A stretch of 54,640 bases of DNA. It comes from Bacteroides sp. SM23_62 (GTDB lineage: Bacteria; Bacteroidota; Bacteroidia; Bacteroidales; SM23-62). The position numbers were made by a program, and so were the translations under genes. The notes below the pieces were generated by a model that was not told the DNA's origin, did not search any database, and saw nothing but the letters and a program-made list of their open reading frames with translations. This document shows positions 45,501-53,695 of the stretch, piece by piece. Positions within the stretch are counted from its first letter, which is position 1. The number at the start of each line of letters is the position of its first letter. The stretch is from positions 1-54,640 of the forward strand of contig LJUP01000002.1 of assembly GCA_001303955.1 (NCBI GenBank), given 5' to 3'.

Positions 45501-45568
45501 TAAAAATCCTTAAAGGTTTTGATTATGAGGATTCATCTGCGGTGACGACGAAACCGTAACCTCTTTTT
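45501..45568. repeat. Double-hairpin repeat, copy 1
   Basis: Shares with copies at 46379-46446 and 47471-47534 an A-rich start, a first hairpin (AATCCTTA ... TGAGGATT), and a second element beginning TGCGGTGACGACG and ending near ACCGTA. Read on the minus strand, the first hairpin is followed by a T-run, so it may act as a terminator for DUF2442, whose stop is 50 bases away. One stem base differs from copy 2 but leaves a G:U-type pair. Confidence 0.75.
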
Positions 45569-45618
45569 ATCAACTTCAAATTGGCAGGTTTTTAAAACGG
45601 AGTTATGCGATGCAGGCA

Positions 45619-45873
45619 TTATCCATTAAGCAAAGCTGAAACGGATAAGTCCTCATCGAGATCTTCCCAGTGAATACCAATTCCTTTCCCAATAAACCTC
45701 CAGTTCTTTAATTGTTTTTTACTGGCTTTTCTTAATTTAGGGAACCATAGTAGAGGCACTCCGATCTCACGTCCATCTGATAGAAGTACATACAGCATAT
45801 CCTCTGTGAACCAAACTTTGCTGGCCAATGCATTCACATTTTTATTTGGCAAAGTATTCATCCCATTTTTCAA
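45619..45873 (-). CDS. DUF2442 family protein
   Basis: 84 residues. The core VWFTEDMLYVLLSDGREIGVPLLWFPKLRKASKKQLKNWRFIGKGIGIHWEDLDEDLSV is a typical DUF2442 domain. The Met at 45861 is an alternative start. The gene overlaps the DUF4160 gene by 32 bases on the same strand, a pairing seen in many bacterial genomes and often predicted to be toxin-antitoxin-like, although to my knowledge neither function is established. The DUF2442 member would be the antitoxin or DNA-binding partner by analogy. Located between two copies of a repeated double hairpin. Confidence 0.85.
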   Translation of the reverse strand: MKNGMNTLPNKNVNALASKVWFTEDMLYVLLSDGREIGVPLLWFPKLRKASKKQLKNWRFIGKGIGIHWEDLDEDLSVSALLNG

Positions 45874-46078
45874 TTAATAATTCCTGATGCTCCTCAATGA
45901 TTGAATTTATCTCTCTAAGTTCCTTGCTGTTAAATCCAAAATCAATAGCAATTCTGATAGGATCCAACCAGAACTTAGCATAACTTTCTGCCTTTTCAAC
46001 ATGGATATGGATTGGTTCATGTCCCTCATTGCTAAAAAAGAAAAATCGATATCCTTTAACTCTAAGTACAGTTGGCAT
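45842..46078 (-). CDS. DUF4160 family protein
   Basis: 78 residues from the Met at 46078. The frame extends four residues further to 46090. The core MPTVLRVKGYRFFFFSNEGHEPIHIHVEKAESYAKFWL with two conserved histidines in HIHV is the DUF4160 signature. It is followed by the DUF2442 gene with a 32-base overlap, so they form a two-gene unit. By analogy with other such pairs it may be a small toxin, with the histidines as catalytic or metal-binding residues, but this is inference. No promoter is obvious in the 300 bases upstream. Confidence 0.85.
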   Translation of the reverse strand: MPTVLRVKGYRFFFFSNEGHEPIHIHVEKAESYAKFWLDPIRIAIDFGFNSKELREINSIIEEHQELLIEKWDEYFAK

Positions 46079-46090
46079 CGTCAATAGCAA

Positions 46091-46463
46091 AAATAAGCAA
46101 TTACTGTAAAAACCGATAGAATATTTTCAATACTAACTTCGATCTTGACTGGTCTTGAATTGAAAAAGGCTGACATCCAGATCTGGAAGATTTGCAAATA
46201 TAGTTTGGATTTAATAGCAAGAGGGTTCATATTGTAGTTATATTCAGCAGTTGGCCACAAATTGTGACCTGCTCTGATAAACGTTAATGGCTTAACAAGG
46301 GAAATCTCATATTGGTTTTAGGGACAGCTCTCAAAGATGAGGTATCCTTTCAATGCTGATCAGATCCTGAATGCACAGAAAAAAATCCTCAAAGTATGAC
46401 TCTGAGGATTCTTCTGCGGTGACGACGAAACCGCAACCTTTTTTATCTAGAGACGCTAATATA
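46091..46463. other. Intergenic stretch holding repeat copy 2
   Basis: About 370 bases between the DUF4160 pair and the HepT pair. Only the double-hairpin repeat (46379-46446) stands out. The rest is AT-rich with no open frame of note and would contain the promoter of the DUF4160/DUF2442 unit. Confidence 0.5.
46379..46446. repeat. Double-hairpin repeat, copy 2
   Basis: The clearest copy. The first stem is AATCCTCA (46384-46391) with TGAGGATT (46403-46410), 8 perfect pairs. The second stem is TGCGGT (46415-46420) with ACCGCA (46430-46435), 6 pairs around GACGACGAA. Seven A at 46379-46385 become a T-run after the first hairpin on the minus strand, the form of an intrinsic terminator. It lies 18 bases beyond the hepT stop. 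Confidence 0.85.
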
Positions 46464-46796
46464 TCATCCCGAATGAAGTAAACCATTAATTTCTTCTTTT
46501 AGTTTTGGTAGATGACGGTTAACAATCGCCCATATTATTTCATCTTCCAGGCTATTATAAGCATGAATCAGACGATTACGGAAAGCTATTATTTCTTGTG
46601 TGTTGTTTAATTCAAGATTTCCATGCCTTTTGCAGTTATTCACTGCCTCACCAATTATTCCCAGCTGTCTTTCTACTGCACTCTTGGTTTTTAAGTCTTC
46701 CTGATAATCACTAAATGAAAGACCATTCACGAAATCTTCAATGAGTCCTATGGAAAATTCAATATCAGAGAGATACTTTTTAAATTCAAGCTTCAT
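46464..46796 (-). CDS. hepT: HepT-like toxin (HEPN domain)
   Basis: 110 residues from the Met at 46796. A longer frame to 46895 would run over the mntA coding region and adds non-family sequence. The HEPN ribonuclease motif RxxxxHxY is intact: R73, H78 and Y80 in RNRLIHAYNS. HEPN proteins cut RNA unless neutralised. In HepT-MntA modules the nucleotidyltransferase partner adds AMP to the tyrosine of this motif. The gene overlaps the end of mntA by 11 bases, as in known modules. It is followed after 18 bases by a terminator-like repeat. Confidence 0.9.
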   Translation of the reverse strand: MKLEFKKYLSDIEFSIGLIEDFVNGLSFSDYQEDLKTKSAVERQLGIIGEAVNNCKRHGNLELNNTQEIIAFRNRLIHAYNSLEDEIIWAIVNRHLPKLKEEINGLLHSG

Positions 46797-47094
46797 AGAT
46801 AAGCTTTTTGGTTGCATCAATGCCTCGCTGTAAATAAGGATTTCTAACATTCGTCTTAGACAAAAGATCCACATTTCTCCCAAAAAGATCTTCAAATTTA
46901 TTCCACAGGATCATCAGTTTTTCTCCTTTTTCGACAGGATCCATTTCATCGAGTTCTACAATGAGATCGACATCACTTTTATTCACATCAAATGTATCAC
47001 TTCCCAGAGATCCGAATACATACAATCGCTTTACATCATAGCTTCTGCATATCTCATGCAATTGAACCAAATTGTTTTCTATAATGAAATGCAT
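46786..47094 (-). CDS. mntA: MntA-like nucleotidyltransferase antitoxin
   Basis: 102 residues. The minimal nucleotidyltransferase motif is intact: G28 and S29 in VFGSLGSD, then D41 and D43 in KSDVDLIVE. The family transfers AMP from ATP to the HEPN toxin and thereby silences it. It is first in the two-gene unit and overlaps hepT by 11 bases. The conserved ending RNPYLQRGIDATKKLIYEA fits the MNT antitoxin group. Upstream sequence is AT-rich but I cannot assign a promoter with confidence. Confidence 0.92.
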   Translation of the reverse strand: MHFIIENNLVQLHEICRSYDVKRLYVFGSLGSDTFDVNKSDVDLIVELDEMDPVEKGEKLMILWNKFEDLFGRNVDLLSKTNVRNPYLQRGIDATKKLIYEA

Positions 47095-47470
47095 ATCTGC
47101 AGGATATCACTGACCTCAATATACAAATTTAATAAAGATTAGGTTTTGTACATCCTCTCCATTTAGCAGACTTTTCAGGAAAAAGACAGGAATGAGACCT
47201 GCTGGGTATCGGAATCTGAATTGAAGTGAGATTAATGCCAGCTAAAATAAAGACCAGAATGCCTCAGGTTCTCAAAACTGTCACTAAAATTGTCTGCCAA
47301 ACTTAAAAAGTACTTGTAAATCAGTGATCAGACGCCGGATTATTAACATTTTACGTAAAAATCGAATATTAGACAATTATCCAAATTTGGAGAGGTTTAA
47401 CTTCAGAATAAGTCCTGAATTGGAGGGAGTCTAAAACTTATTACAAACGTGATATTGGACAGCTGGGAAT

Positions 47471-47534
47471 AAAAAAATCCCAAAGCTTTCACGCTGAGGA
47501 TTCTGCTGCGGTGACGACAATACCGCAAACCATA
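47471..47534. repeat. Double-hairpin repeat, copy 3
   Basis: Similar to copies 1 and 2. The first hairpin is shorter (AATCC with GGATT), but the second is perfect (TGCGGT ... ACCGCA) even though its loop differs (GACGACAAT), so the stem rather than the loop is kept. It stands 140 bases before the integrase start and faces no gene end on the minus strand. Confidence 0.75.
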
Positions 47535-47584
47535 TTAACTCAGGTTTACTTCACTTAATTCCAAAAGCCTTATTATACTATACT

Positions 47585-47616
47585 TTTGGAAGATTATTTG
47601 TTGTTTTGTATATTTA
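47585..47616 (+). promoter_or_regulatory. Predicted Bacteroidota-type promoter of the integrase
   Basis: TTTG (47585-47588) and TATATTTA (47609-47616) match the -33 and -7 consensus of Bacteroidota primary promoters (TTTG and TAnnTTTG) with a 20-base gap. The start codon follows about 60 bases further. Confidence 0.5.
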
Positions 47617-47678
47617 GAAAATACAATCTTTAATCAAGTTTGCGAGACAAATTGCGAGATAAAAACGAGTAATTAGCG

Positions 47679-48938
47679 ATGGCCTCAGTAAAGCTCCTGG
47701 TAAAAAAGCATAATGTTTCTAAAAAGGATGGTAAAACGCCTATCTACGTCCAGTATAATTACAGTAGGGACAAAAGAATCCTGATCAATACGAACCGTAG
47801 AATAGAGGTTAAATTCTGGGACTTTAAAAATGATGTACTGAGAAGGAGCCATCCTAAATATGACACCATCAGCAGGCATATTAAAAAGACCAAACTGGAG
47901 ATTGAAACCATAGTTAGCATTGCCCTGGACGATGGAATTGATCCCAATCCGGAATACGTTTTAAATCAATATTATGGAATTAACCAGGGAGGGGATAATA
48001 CGGGCAAGAAGGACCTGTTTGAGTATTTTGAGGACTATATTAAGGCCAAAAGCCTTAGGGTGGGCAAGCATACAATCAATGACTACTATGCCCTGAAAAA
48101 GCACCTGAAGGGATATGAAAAATGGAGCAGATCTAAGCTTGATTTTAAATCCATCAATTACTGGTTTTATCAGAATTTCATGAAATACCTGAACTATAAC
48201 GCAGTAAAACCCGACGGGGAGAAAGGCTTGGCTGTAAATACAATCGGTAAGACATTAAGAAACCTGAAAATCTTCTTGAGGGATTGTGCGAGGAAAAACA
48301 TCATTGATCTAATCGATCTAAGCGATTTCAAAGTTTACCAGGAAGAGGTTGAAAACATCTACCTGACCGAAAAAGAAATCAATGCAATATTTGAACTTGA
48401 TTTGTCAGATAATAAGGAACGGGAAAGGATTAGGGACCTTTTTGTGCTGGGATGTTATACAGGATTGCGTTATTCAGATCTGAGCAGTATTACGCCTGCC
48501 AATGTTAAAGATGAATTCATCCACCTCAGGCAGGGAAAAACCATGAATCATGTGGTGATCCCGCTAAATGAAACAGCTAAGGAGATCATCCGTAAATATA
48601 ATGGTGGAATTCCAGAAGGAATACACATGAATGATTTCAACAAGCTGATCAAAGGGATTACAAAAGATGCAGGAATTAATGAGGAAATAATCATTACCCA
48701 GAAAAAAGGTTCAGAAAAGGTGGAAAAAACTTATAAAAAATTTGAACTAGTTGCTTCACATACTTGCAGAAGGTCTTTCTGTACGAACGAATACTTAAAA
48801 GGTACACCGGCATTATTTATAATGAAAATAAGTGGTCATAGGACTGAAAGAAATTTTCTTAAATATATAAAGGTTGACGAACAAATTGCTGCACAGAAGA
48901 TGCTTGAGTTTTGGAATTCTCAGGCAAGAGTACATTAA
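47679..48938 (+). CDS. Tyrosine recombinase / site-specific integrase
   Basis: 419 residues. The N-terminal 100 residues resemble the Bacteroidota arm-binding domain (KTPIYVQYNYSRDKRILINTN). A SAM-like core-binding domain follows (about 110-215). The catalytic set is complete: R264 (TGLRYSDL), K287 (RQGKTMNHV), H361 and R364 (SHTCRRSF), H387 (ISGHRTERNF) and Y396 as nucleophile. It would cut and rejoin DNA through a phosphotyrosine link. There are no excisionase, mobilisation or phage genes nearby. It is divergent from the small gene pairs and the hairpin repeats at 45501-47534. Its leader has two TTGCGAGA copies that may be a regulatory or recombination site. Confidence 0.95.
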   Translation: MASVKLLVKKHNVSKKDGKTPIYVQYNYSRDKRILINTNRRIEVKFWDFKNDVLRRSHPKYDTISRHIKKTKLEIETIVSIALDDGIDPNPEYVLNQYYGINQGGDNTGKKDLFEYFEDYIKAKSLRVGKHTINDYYALKKHLKGYEKWSRSKLDFKSINYWFYQNFMKYLNYNAVKPDGEKGLAVNTIGKTLRNLKIFLRDCARKNIIDLIDLSDFKVYQEEVENIYLTEKEINAIFELDLSDNKERERIRDLFVLGCYTGLRYSDLSSITPANVKDEFIHLRQGKTMNHVVIPLNETAKEIIRKYNGGIPEGIHMNDFNKLIKGITKDAGINEEIIITQKKGSEKVEKTYKKFELVASHTCRRSFCTNEYLKGTPALFIMKISGHRTERNFLKYIKVDEQIAAQKMLEFWNSQARVH

Positions 48939-49094
48939 AACTGCTAGGTCGTTGATCCTACCCAGACACACAAATTGGAATACTACCGAAGTAAAAATGA
49001 TAAATTGGTAAAATCTTCATACGGTAGATTAAAATAAACAGATTGATGTGAGGATAATCCCTGGATTAATTGATAGAAGTAACATGAGCCCACA

Positions 49095-52000
49095 TCATAC
49101 TTTCACTTTCGAAGGGAACTCCCGGTACATTTTAGTGAAGCACTTTGAAAAATAGTTCGGATCTTTGAATCCGCATTTATAGGCTACTTCCGAGACAGTA
49201 TAATCTCCTTTTTTCAGGTAGACATATGCTTTCCTTAAGCGTATTGTCCTGATGAATTCTGTTGTTGAATGTCCAGTTATATACTTGAGTTTAGTATGAA
49301 GGAGTGTCCTGCTCATATTCATGTTTGAACAAAATTGGTCCACATCGAAATCAATATTTTCAATATTAGCATTCACCACCTCATAGGCCTTTTTGAGAAA
49401 TTGTTCATCTCGTGCGGTATGGGTAATTTCCTCTACCGTAAGCTCTTCCGATGAACCATACCGCTTTATCAGCTCCCTGCGAAATGAAAGGATTGATTTT
49501 ATTTTAATTTTAAGCTCCTCAATCTTAAAAGGTTTGGCCAGGTAAGACACGGCGCCACTCTCATATCCTTTCAACTCAACATATTTTTCTGCAGCGGCTG
49601 TCATTACCAAAATAGGAAAGTGGGAGGTCATGATGTCGGAATGGATCTTGTCTATAACATCTATTCCATTCATTTCAGGCATCATTATATCACAGATTAT
49701 CAGATCGAAATCCTTTTGCTTAATCACCTCCAGAGCCTTAAGAGGACTGTTGAACAGCATTACATGGTAATCAGGACTTAGGGAATCTGACAACATACCC
49801 AAAAGTTCGGAATTATCGTCAATTACCAGGATATCCGGTCTATTTGCCTTTCTAATCAACTTCTGTGGTTCAAATCCATCCGGACTTTCAGGAGTGTCCA
49901 TTGACGGCTCAATTGCAGTCATTACTCCGTTGTGGCCTGATTCAGTAAGCAGTATCGGCAGCTTTACCCTGAACACCGAACCCTTTCCCGGCTTGGATTC
50001 AACTCCTATTCTACCTTTCAACTGATAGACCAGTCCAGCCGTATAGGTCAGTCCAATACCCTTATCATGGATTGCCGGTGAATCTGCTTGATTAAATTTC
50101 CTGTTAAGTTTATTCAGGGTTTCTTCATTTATTCCAGGTCCGTTGTCTTGTACACTTATAATCAACCAAGTGTTATTTTCTCTTGTGATCTTCGAACTCA
50201 CAATAACTTCTCCTCTGGTCTTTGTGAATTTAAATGCATTGGACAGAAGATTGTATAAAACCCGTTCCAGTTTGAACGGATCAAAGAAGCCGACCTCTCC
50301 ATTATCTTCAATATTCTTGCTGTAACTGAGCTGGTTTACTTCAGCCCAATTATCAAACATATCACATGCTTTGCGAATAAATAACATGACCGTGCCCTTT
50401 TTCAGATCAAGAGGTTTGAAACCTGCGTCCAGCTTCCCGTACTCAAGAAAATCATCTACCAGTTTATTGAGGTTTTCAGAAGTGTTCTGAATAATTCCCA
50501 ACTTCTGTTTAAGTTCATTCGCCGTATTGAACTTATTCAGAATGTTAGTTATTGTTCCTCCGATGATCGACAGAGGAGTTCTGAATTCGTGAGAAAGGTT
50601 CAGGAAAAACTGCATCTTCTGTTCATTCAGGTTCTTTTGGTTTTCCTTTTCGAATCGTTCGAGTGCAAGTGCATTTCTTGCTTTTTGTTTTCTTAGGTAT
50701 TCCCTTCTTACAAGAAGAAATCCAATGACTAGAATAACTGTATAGAATATGTAGGCATAGACGGTGTTCCAGATAACCGGTTGCCTGTGAATACTGATAG
50801 TGGTTGTCTGCGACGATACCTGCCCATCCACAACCGCCCTGACCTCCAGGCGGTGCCATCCTTTGCTCAGGTTGGTCAGCGTGATCGATCTCGCTTTCAT
50901 CAGTTCGTCCCAGTTCATGCCCTCATTAGCCAGACGGAATTGGTAATCCACGGACTTGGTCCTTGAGTAACCAAGGGTTGTGAAATCGATGGAAAGGAAA
51001 GTTTGATAAGGCTTGAGCCGGATTTCCGAGAAGGTATTGTCGAGAAAAAAGGATTCCAGGGTGGTTTTATCGCTGCCGACAACCTTATACTCCGTAAAGC
51101 TCACCTCCGGTATTTCAACGTGCTTTTGTTTCAGGTCTTCCGGGTAAAATGAAATCAAACCGTTGTAGGTCCCGAAGTAATATTTCCCGTCTCTTGACTT
51201 AAACGCAGAATTAAAATTGAATTGATTCTCAGGAAGGCCATCATAACGATTGTATTTTTTTGAAACCGAACGGGAAGGATCTGCATACAGTAATCCGTTT
51301 GTTGTGCCAATCCAGAATCCGCTTACGGGATCCGGAAGGATGGAGCGAAATTCGCTGTGAGGTTGGTTTTTCAGGATCATGGTCAGGGATCGCTGCGTTT
51401 GATTATACCGGTATAATCCATTGGAACAAGTGATCAGATAGTTGGTTGAATCAACGGCAGCTATATATGAAATGGCCTGCATTCCAGAATAATCCGAATG
51501 ATTTGAAAACGCAGTGGCAATGTTGTTTCGGGTGTTGTAATGGTATAAGCCATTTCTCAGTGTGCCCAGCAGAAGTTCATCTTCCGATACGGATTTAAGC
51601 GTATAGATATATAGCAAATTGAGCGCAGGTTCAAGCATGGGCCTGATCGTGCCGGATTTCCTGTCCAGAACATATAACTGCCCTATCGAACCGGCATACA
51701 GATTTCCGTTCATGCCTCTATCGATGGCAAATACCACCTGGTCCGGTATATATGAAGAGACCAGATCCAATTCAGGTCGCCCGTTCCTAAACCTTATCCT
51801 GTAACATTCAATTCCGCTGTTGAATGACCCGAGCCAAATCAGGTCATCCTCCAGGATGATCGAGTGAACATTTTTATACTGGTTCTCGCTCCAGATGAAA
51901 AACTTGGTGACCTGGCCGATCCGGGTATTCAGGTAATTGAGTCCCCCATCCTCCAGGGCCAGCCAGAGGTTTCCCTGCTCATCTTCCTGCATCTCCCTGA

Positions 52001-53012
52001 CAATTTCCCCACTGGTATTATTTTCTCCCTTCCCGGGGTGAATGATCTCAAATTTATCAAATTCACTGTTCCAGAGATTGATGCCGCCAAAATAAGTGCC
52101 CACCAGCATGTTGTCAGAAACATCCCTGAATATCGTATATACTGCATTGTCATTCAATCCCAGCTCATTTCCGACGTCCCGGTGAACCGACATCGTTTCA
52201 TAGGACAAGGGATTGATGATTACGATTCCAAATTCACCTCCCACCCAGATCCGCTGTTTAGGATCTACTTCAAGGCAGCGGATGAGTTTATTGCGGAACT
52301 GCTCACAGAAATCCGCAGTCCTGTGGAACGCCGTGTCAAGTTTGTAAACATTCGTAAAGGTGGAGATCCAGATATTCCCAGACGGATCCTGCCGGATACA
52401 GTTGATGTCGTGATAGTCCGGATCGTTTCCCAGATCTGAATCGATCAGATCCATGTGCTCATTATATCTGAAGAACCCTTTGTTGGTCCCGATAAGCAGC
52501 TCATCCGACCGGGTAACAAGCATGGATCTGATGTGGATGGCATCAATCCCGGATGTGTACTTACTGTTCTCAATCCATTGATTCTCTTCAGGGTCATATA
52601 TAAATAGGCCTGAAGTGTTTCCGCAATAGATGGTGCCTTTGAACACCGTGAAGCATGCCTCATCCTGGACCTGCAATCTCCTGTTCAGCTTCAGGCTGTT
52701 GGTGTACCGGTCGTATTCATAGATCCCTGTGGGTGCGATCGTAAAATATTTTGAGGAGGCCTGGATCATGGCAGTAAATCCTCTGGGAGGGACGGATGCA
52801 GAGTCCTGGTTGCTGGCAATGGTAAACACATAACCATCGTACCTGCATATCCCGTTCCTTGTACCCACATAGATATAACCGCTGGAGTCCTGGTATATCA
52901 ATCTTGCGTGGTTGTCGGGCAACCCGTCAAAACTAGTAAGGTGTAAAAAGTTCTGTCCGAATGCTGATACAGTTAGGTAAATCAAGATATTTAAAATCAG
53001 CCGTTTCTTCAT
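49095..53012 (-). CDS. Hybrid two-component system sensor/regulator (HTCS)
   Basis: 1305 residues. After a signal peptide (MKKRLILNILIYLTVSAFGQ) come about 650 residues of two-component-regulator propeller repeats (for example IYVGTRNGICRYDGY, LLIGTNKGFFRYN), then a Y_Y_Y domain (about 640-745) and a membrane helix near 760. H808 in LSHEFRTP starts the kinase core, with an ATPase domain (NLLSNAFKFT, DNGPGI). A receiver has D1108 (LIICDIMMP), and an AraC-type DNA-binding domain lies at the end (VSEVAYKCGFKDPNYFSKCF). Such proteins sense oligosaccharides in the periplasm and switch on a utilization locus. It is divergent from a GH2 gene, its likely target. Confidence 0.95.
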   Translation of the reverse strand: MKKRLILNILIYLTVSAFGQNFLHLTSFDGLPDNHARLIYQDSSGYIYVGTRNGICRYDGYVFTIASNQDSASVPPRGFTAMIQASSKYFTIAPTGIYEYDRYTNSLKLNRRLQVQDEACFTVFKGTIYCGNTSGLFIYDPEENQWIENSKYTSGIDAIHIRSMLVTRSDELLIGTNKGFFRYNEHMDLIDSDLGNDPDYHDINCIRQDPSGNIWISTFTNVYKLDTAFHRTADFCEQFRNKLIRCLEVDPKQRIWVGGEFGIVIINPLSYETMSVHRDVGNELGLNDNAVYTIFRDVSDNMLVGTYFGGINLWNSEFDKFEIIHPGKGENNTSGEIVREMQEDEQGNLWLALEDGGLNYLNTRIGQVTKFFIWSENQYKNVHSIILEDDLIWLGSFNSGIECYRIRFRNGRPELDLVSSYIPDQVVFAIDRGMNGNLYAGSIGQLYVLDRKSGTIRPMLEPALNLLYIYTLKSVSEDELLLGTLRNGLYHYNTRNNIATAFSNHSDYSGMQAISYIAAVDSTNYLITCSNGLYRYNQTQRSLTMILKNQPHSEFRSILPDPVSGFWIGTTNGLLYADPSRSVSKKYNRYDGLPENQFNFNSAFKSRDGKYYFGTYNGLISFYPEDLKQKHVEIPEVSFTEYKVVGSDKTTLESFFLDNTFSEIRLKPYQTFLSIDFTTLGYSRTKSVDYQFRLANEGMNWDELMKARSITLTNLSKGWHRLEVRAVVDGQVSSQTTTISIHRQPVIWNTVYAYIFYTVILVIGFLLVRREYLRKQKARNALALERFEKENQKNLNEQKMQFFLNLSHEFRTPLSIIGGTITNILNKFNTANELKQKLGIIQNTSENLNKLVDDFLEYGKLDAGFKPLDLKKGTVMLFIRKACDMFDNWAEVNQLSYSKNIEDNGEVGFFDPFKLERVLYNLLSNAFKFTKTRGEVIVSSKITRENNTWLIISVQDNGPGINEETLNKLNRKFNQADSPAIHDKGIGLTYTAGLVYQLKGRIGVESKPGKGSVFRVKLPILLTESGHNGVMTAIEPSMDTPESPDGFEPQKLIRKANRPDILVIDDNSELLGMLSDSLSPDYHVMLFNSPLKALEVIKQKDFDLIICDIMMPEMNGIDVIDKIHSDIMTSHFPILVMTAAAEKYVELKGYESGAVSYLAKPFKIEELKIKIKSILSFRRELIKRYGSSEELTVEEITHTARDEQFLKKAYEVVNANIENIDFDVDQFCSNMNMSRTLLHTKLKYITGHSTTEFIRTIRLRKAYVYLKKGDYTVSEVAYKCGFKDPNYFSKCFTKMYREFPSKVKV

Positions 53013-53695
53013 GGTCTATAATAGAATACGCCTATGATTTTATCCTGCAATATACAACCTTCCACCAAATCACAAATGAACATTCAAGTATGTTGTTGAT
53101 TGTTAGTAGCTTGAACATTTTTCAAGAAAAAATGAATATAAGACCACTTCACTTTTCTGCTTCAATCATACATTTATGCTTACTAAATCAAACTTGACAG
53201 CTTATGGTATACAATAACTCCTTACCATTTTGTTGCTACGGCGACCACTATTTAGGATATTAAAAACCCGGATCCCATAAACATACGACATAAAGCATCA
53301 AACTGCAGGCAAATGGGGAAACCTTCTTTATGCAATTGCTCTCTCAATTTTCATAAATCTAAACTCTAAACAAATCTAAGCAAAATGATTTCAAAATCAT
53401 TCAACAAATGTCCGGATTGGGCATCTCAACGAAAGGTTACTAAAATCATTCAGATCCTGGTGTTACTTATTCTAAAAGGATCCATCCCTTGATATTTTCT
53501 CATATAGATATATAGTGTTAATTTAGATAAGTTTAGGTTAGGTTAGGTTTAGGTGGTGGATTAAGTACCATTAAAAAGGCTTGATGAATTCCTATCAAGC
53601 CTTTTTTCCCTAGAATCACCAAGTATTCCCTGACTGATCCTTAAGGGTTAAGGAATTCACTGTTTACAGACTTGAAACAATCAAAAACCACGAAC
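53013..53695. other. Regulatory region between HTCS and the divergent GH2 gene
   Basis: About 680 bases with no supported gene. It must hold the promoters of both divergent genes. It contains a strong hairpin terminator (53573-53607) and a short run of TTAGG-type repeats just before it (around 53530-53553). The terminator lies about 90 bases before the GH2 start, so either a small RNA ends there or the GH2 leader is attenuated. Confidence 0.5.
53573..53607. terminator. Strong bidirectional intrinsic terminator-like hairpin
   Basis: AAAAAGGCTTGAT (53573-53585) pairs perfectly with ATCAAGCCTTTTT (53594-53606) over 13 base pairs with an 8-base loop, followed by a T-run (53602-53607). The A-run at the start makes it symmetrical, so it could stop transcription in either direction. 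Confidence 0.75.

Larger units (their letters stand above)
47095..47678. other. Intergenic region between divergent mntA and integrase genes, with repeat copy 3
   Basis: About 580 bases with no coding frame of note. It contains repeat copy 3 (47471-47534), the predicted integrase promoter (47585-47616) and, in the integrase leader, two copies of TTGCGAGA (47640-47647 and 47652-47659). If a recombination site for the integrase exists here, this is the place to look for it. Confidence 0.5.

Noticed and set aside
46797-46895. N-terminal extension of HepT
   Set aside because: Would run through the mntA coding region in another frame and add residues not seen in HepT proteins. The Met at 46796 fits the family length.
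45501-47534. CRISPR array
   Set aside because: Three repeats about 0.9-1.1 kb apart with genes between them do not form an array, and no cas genes are present.
51864-52439. 191-residue plus-strand frame inside the HTCS gene
   Set aside because: Antisense to the propeller repeats of a clearly real gene. No start signal, signal peptide or motif.
53525-53556. Telomere-like TTAGG repeat run
   Set aside because: Only a few units. Too short and irregular to be called a functional repeat array on its own.
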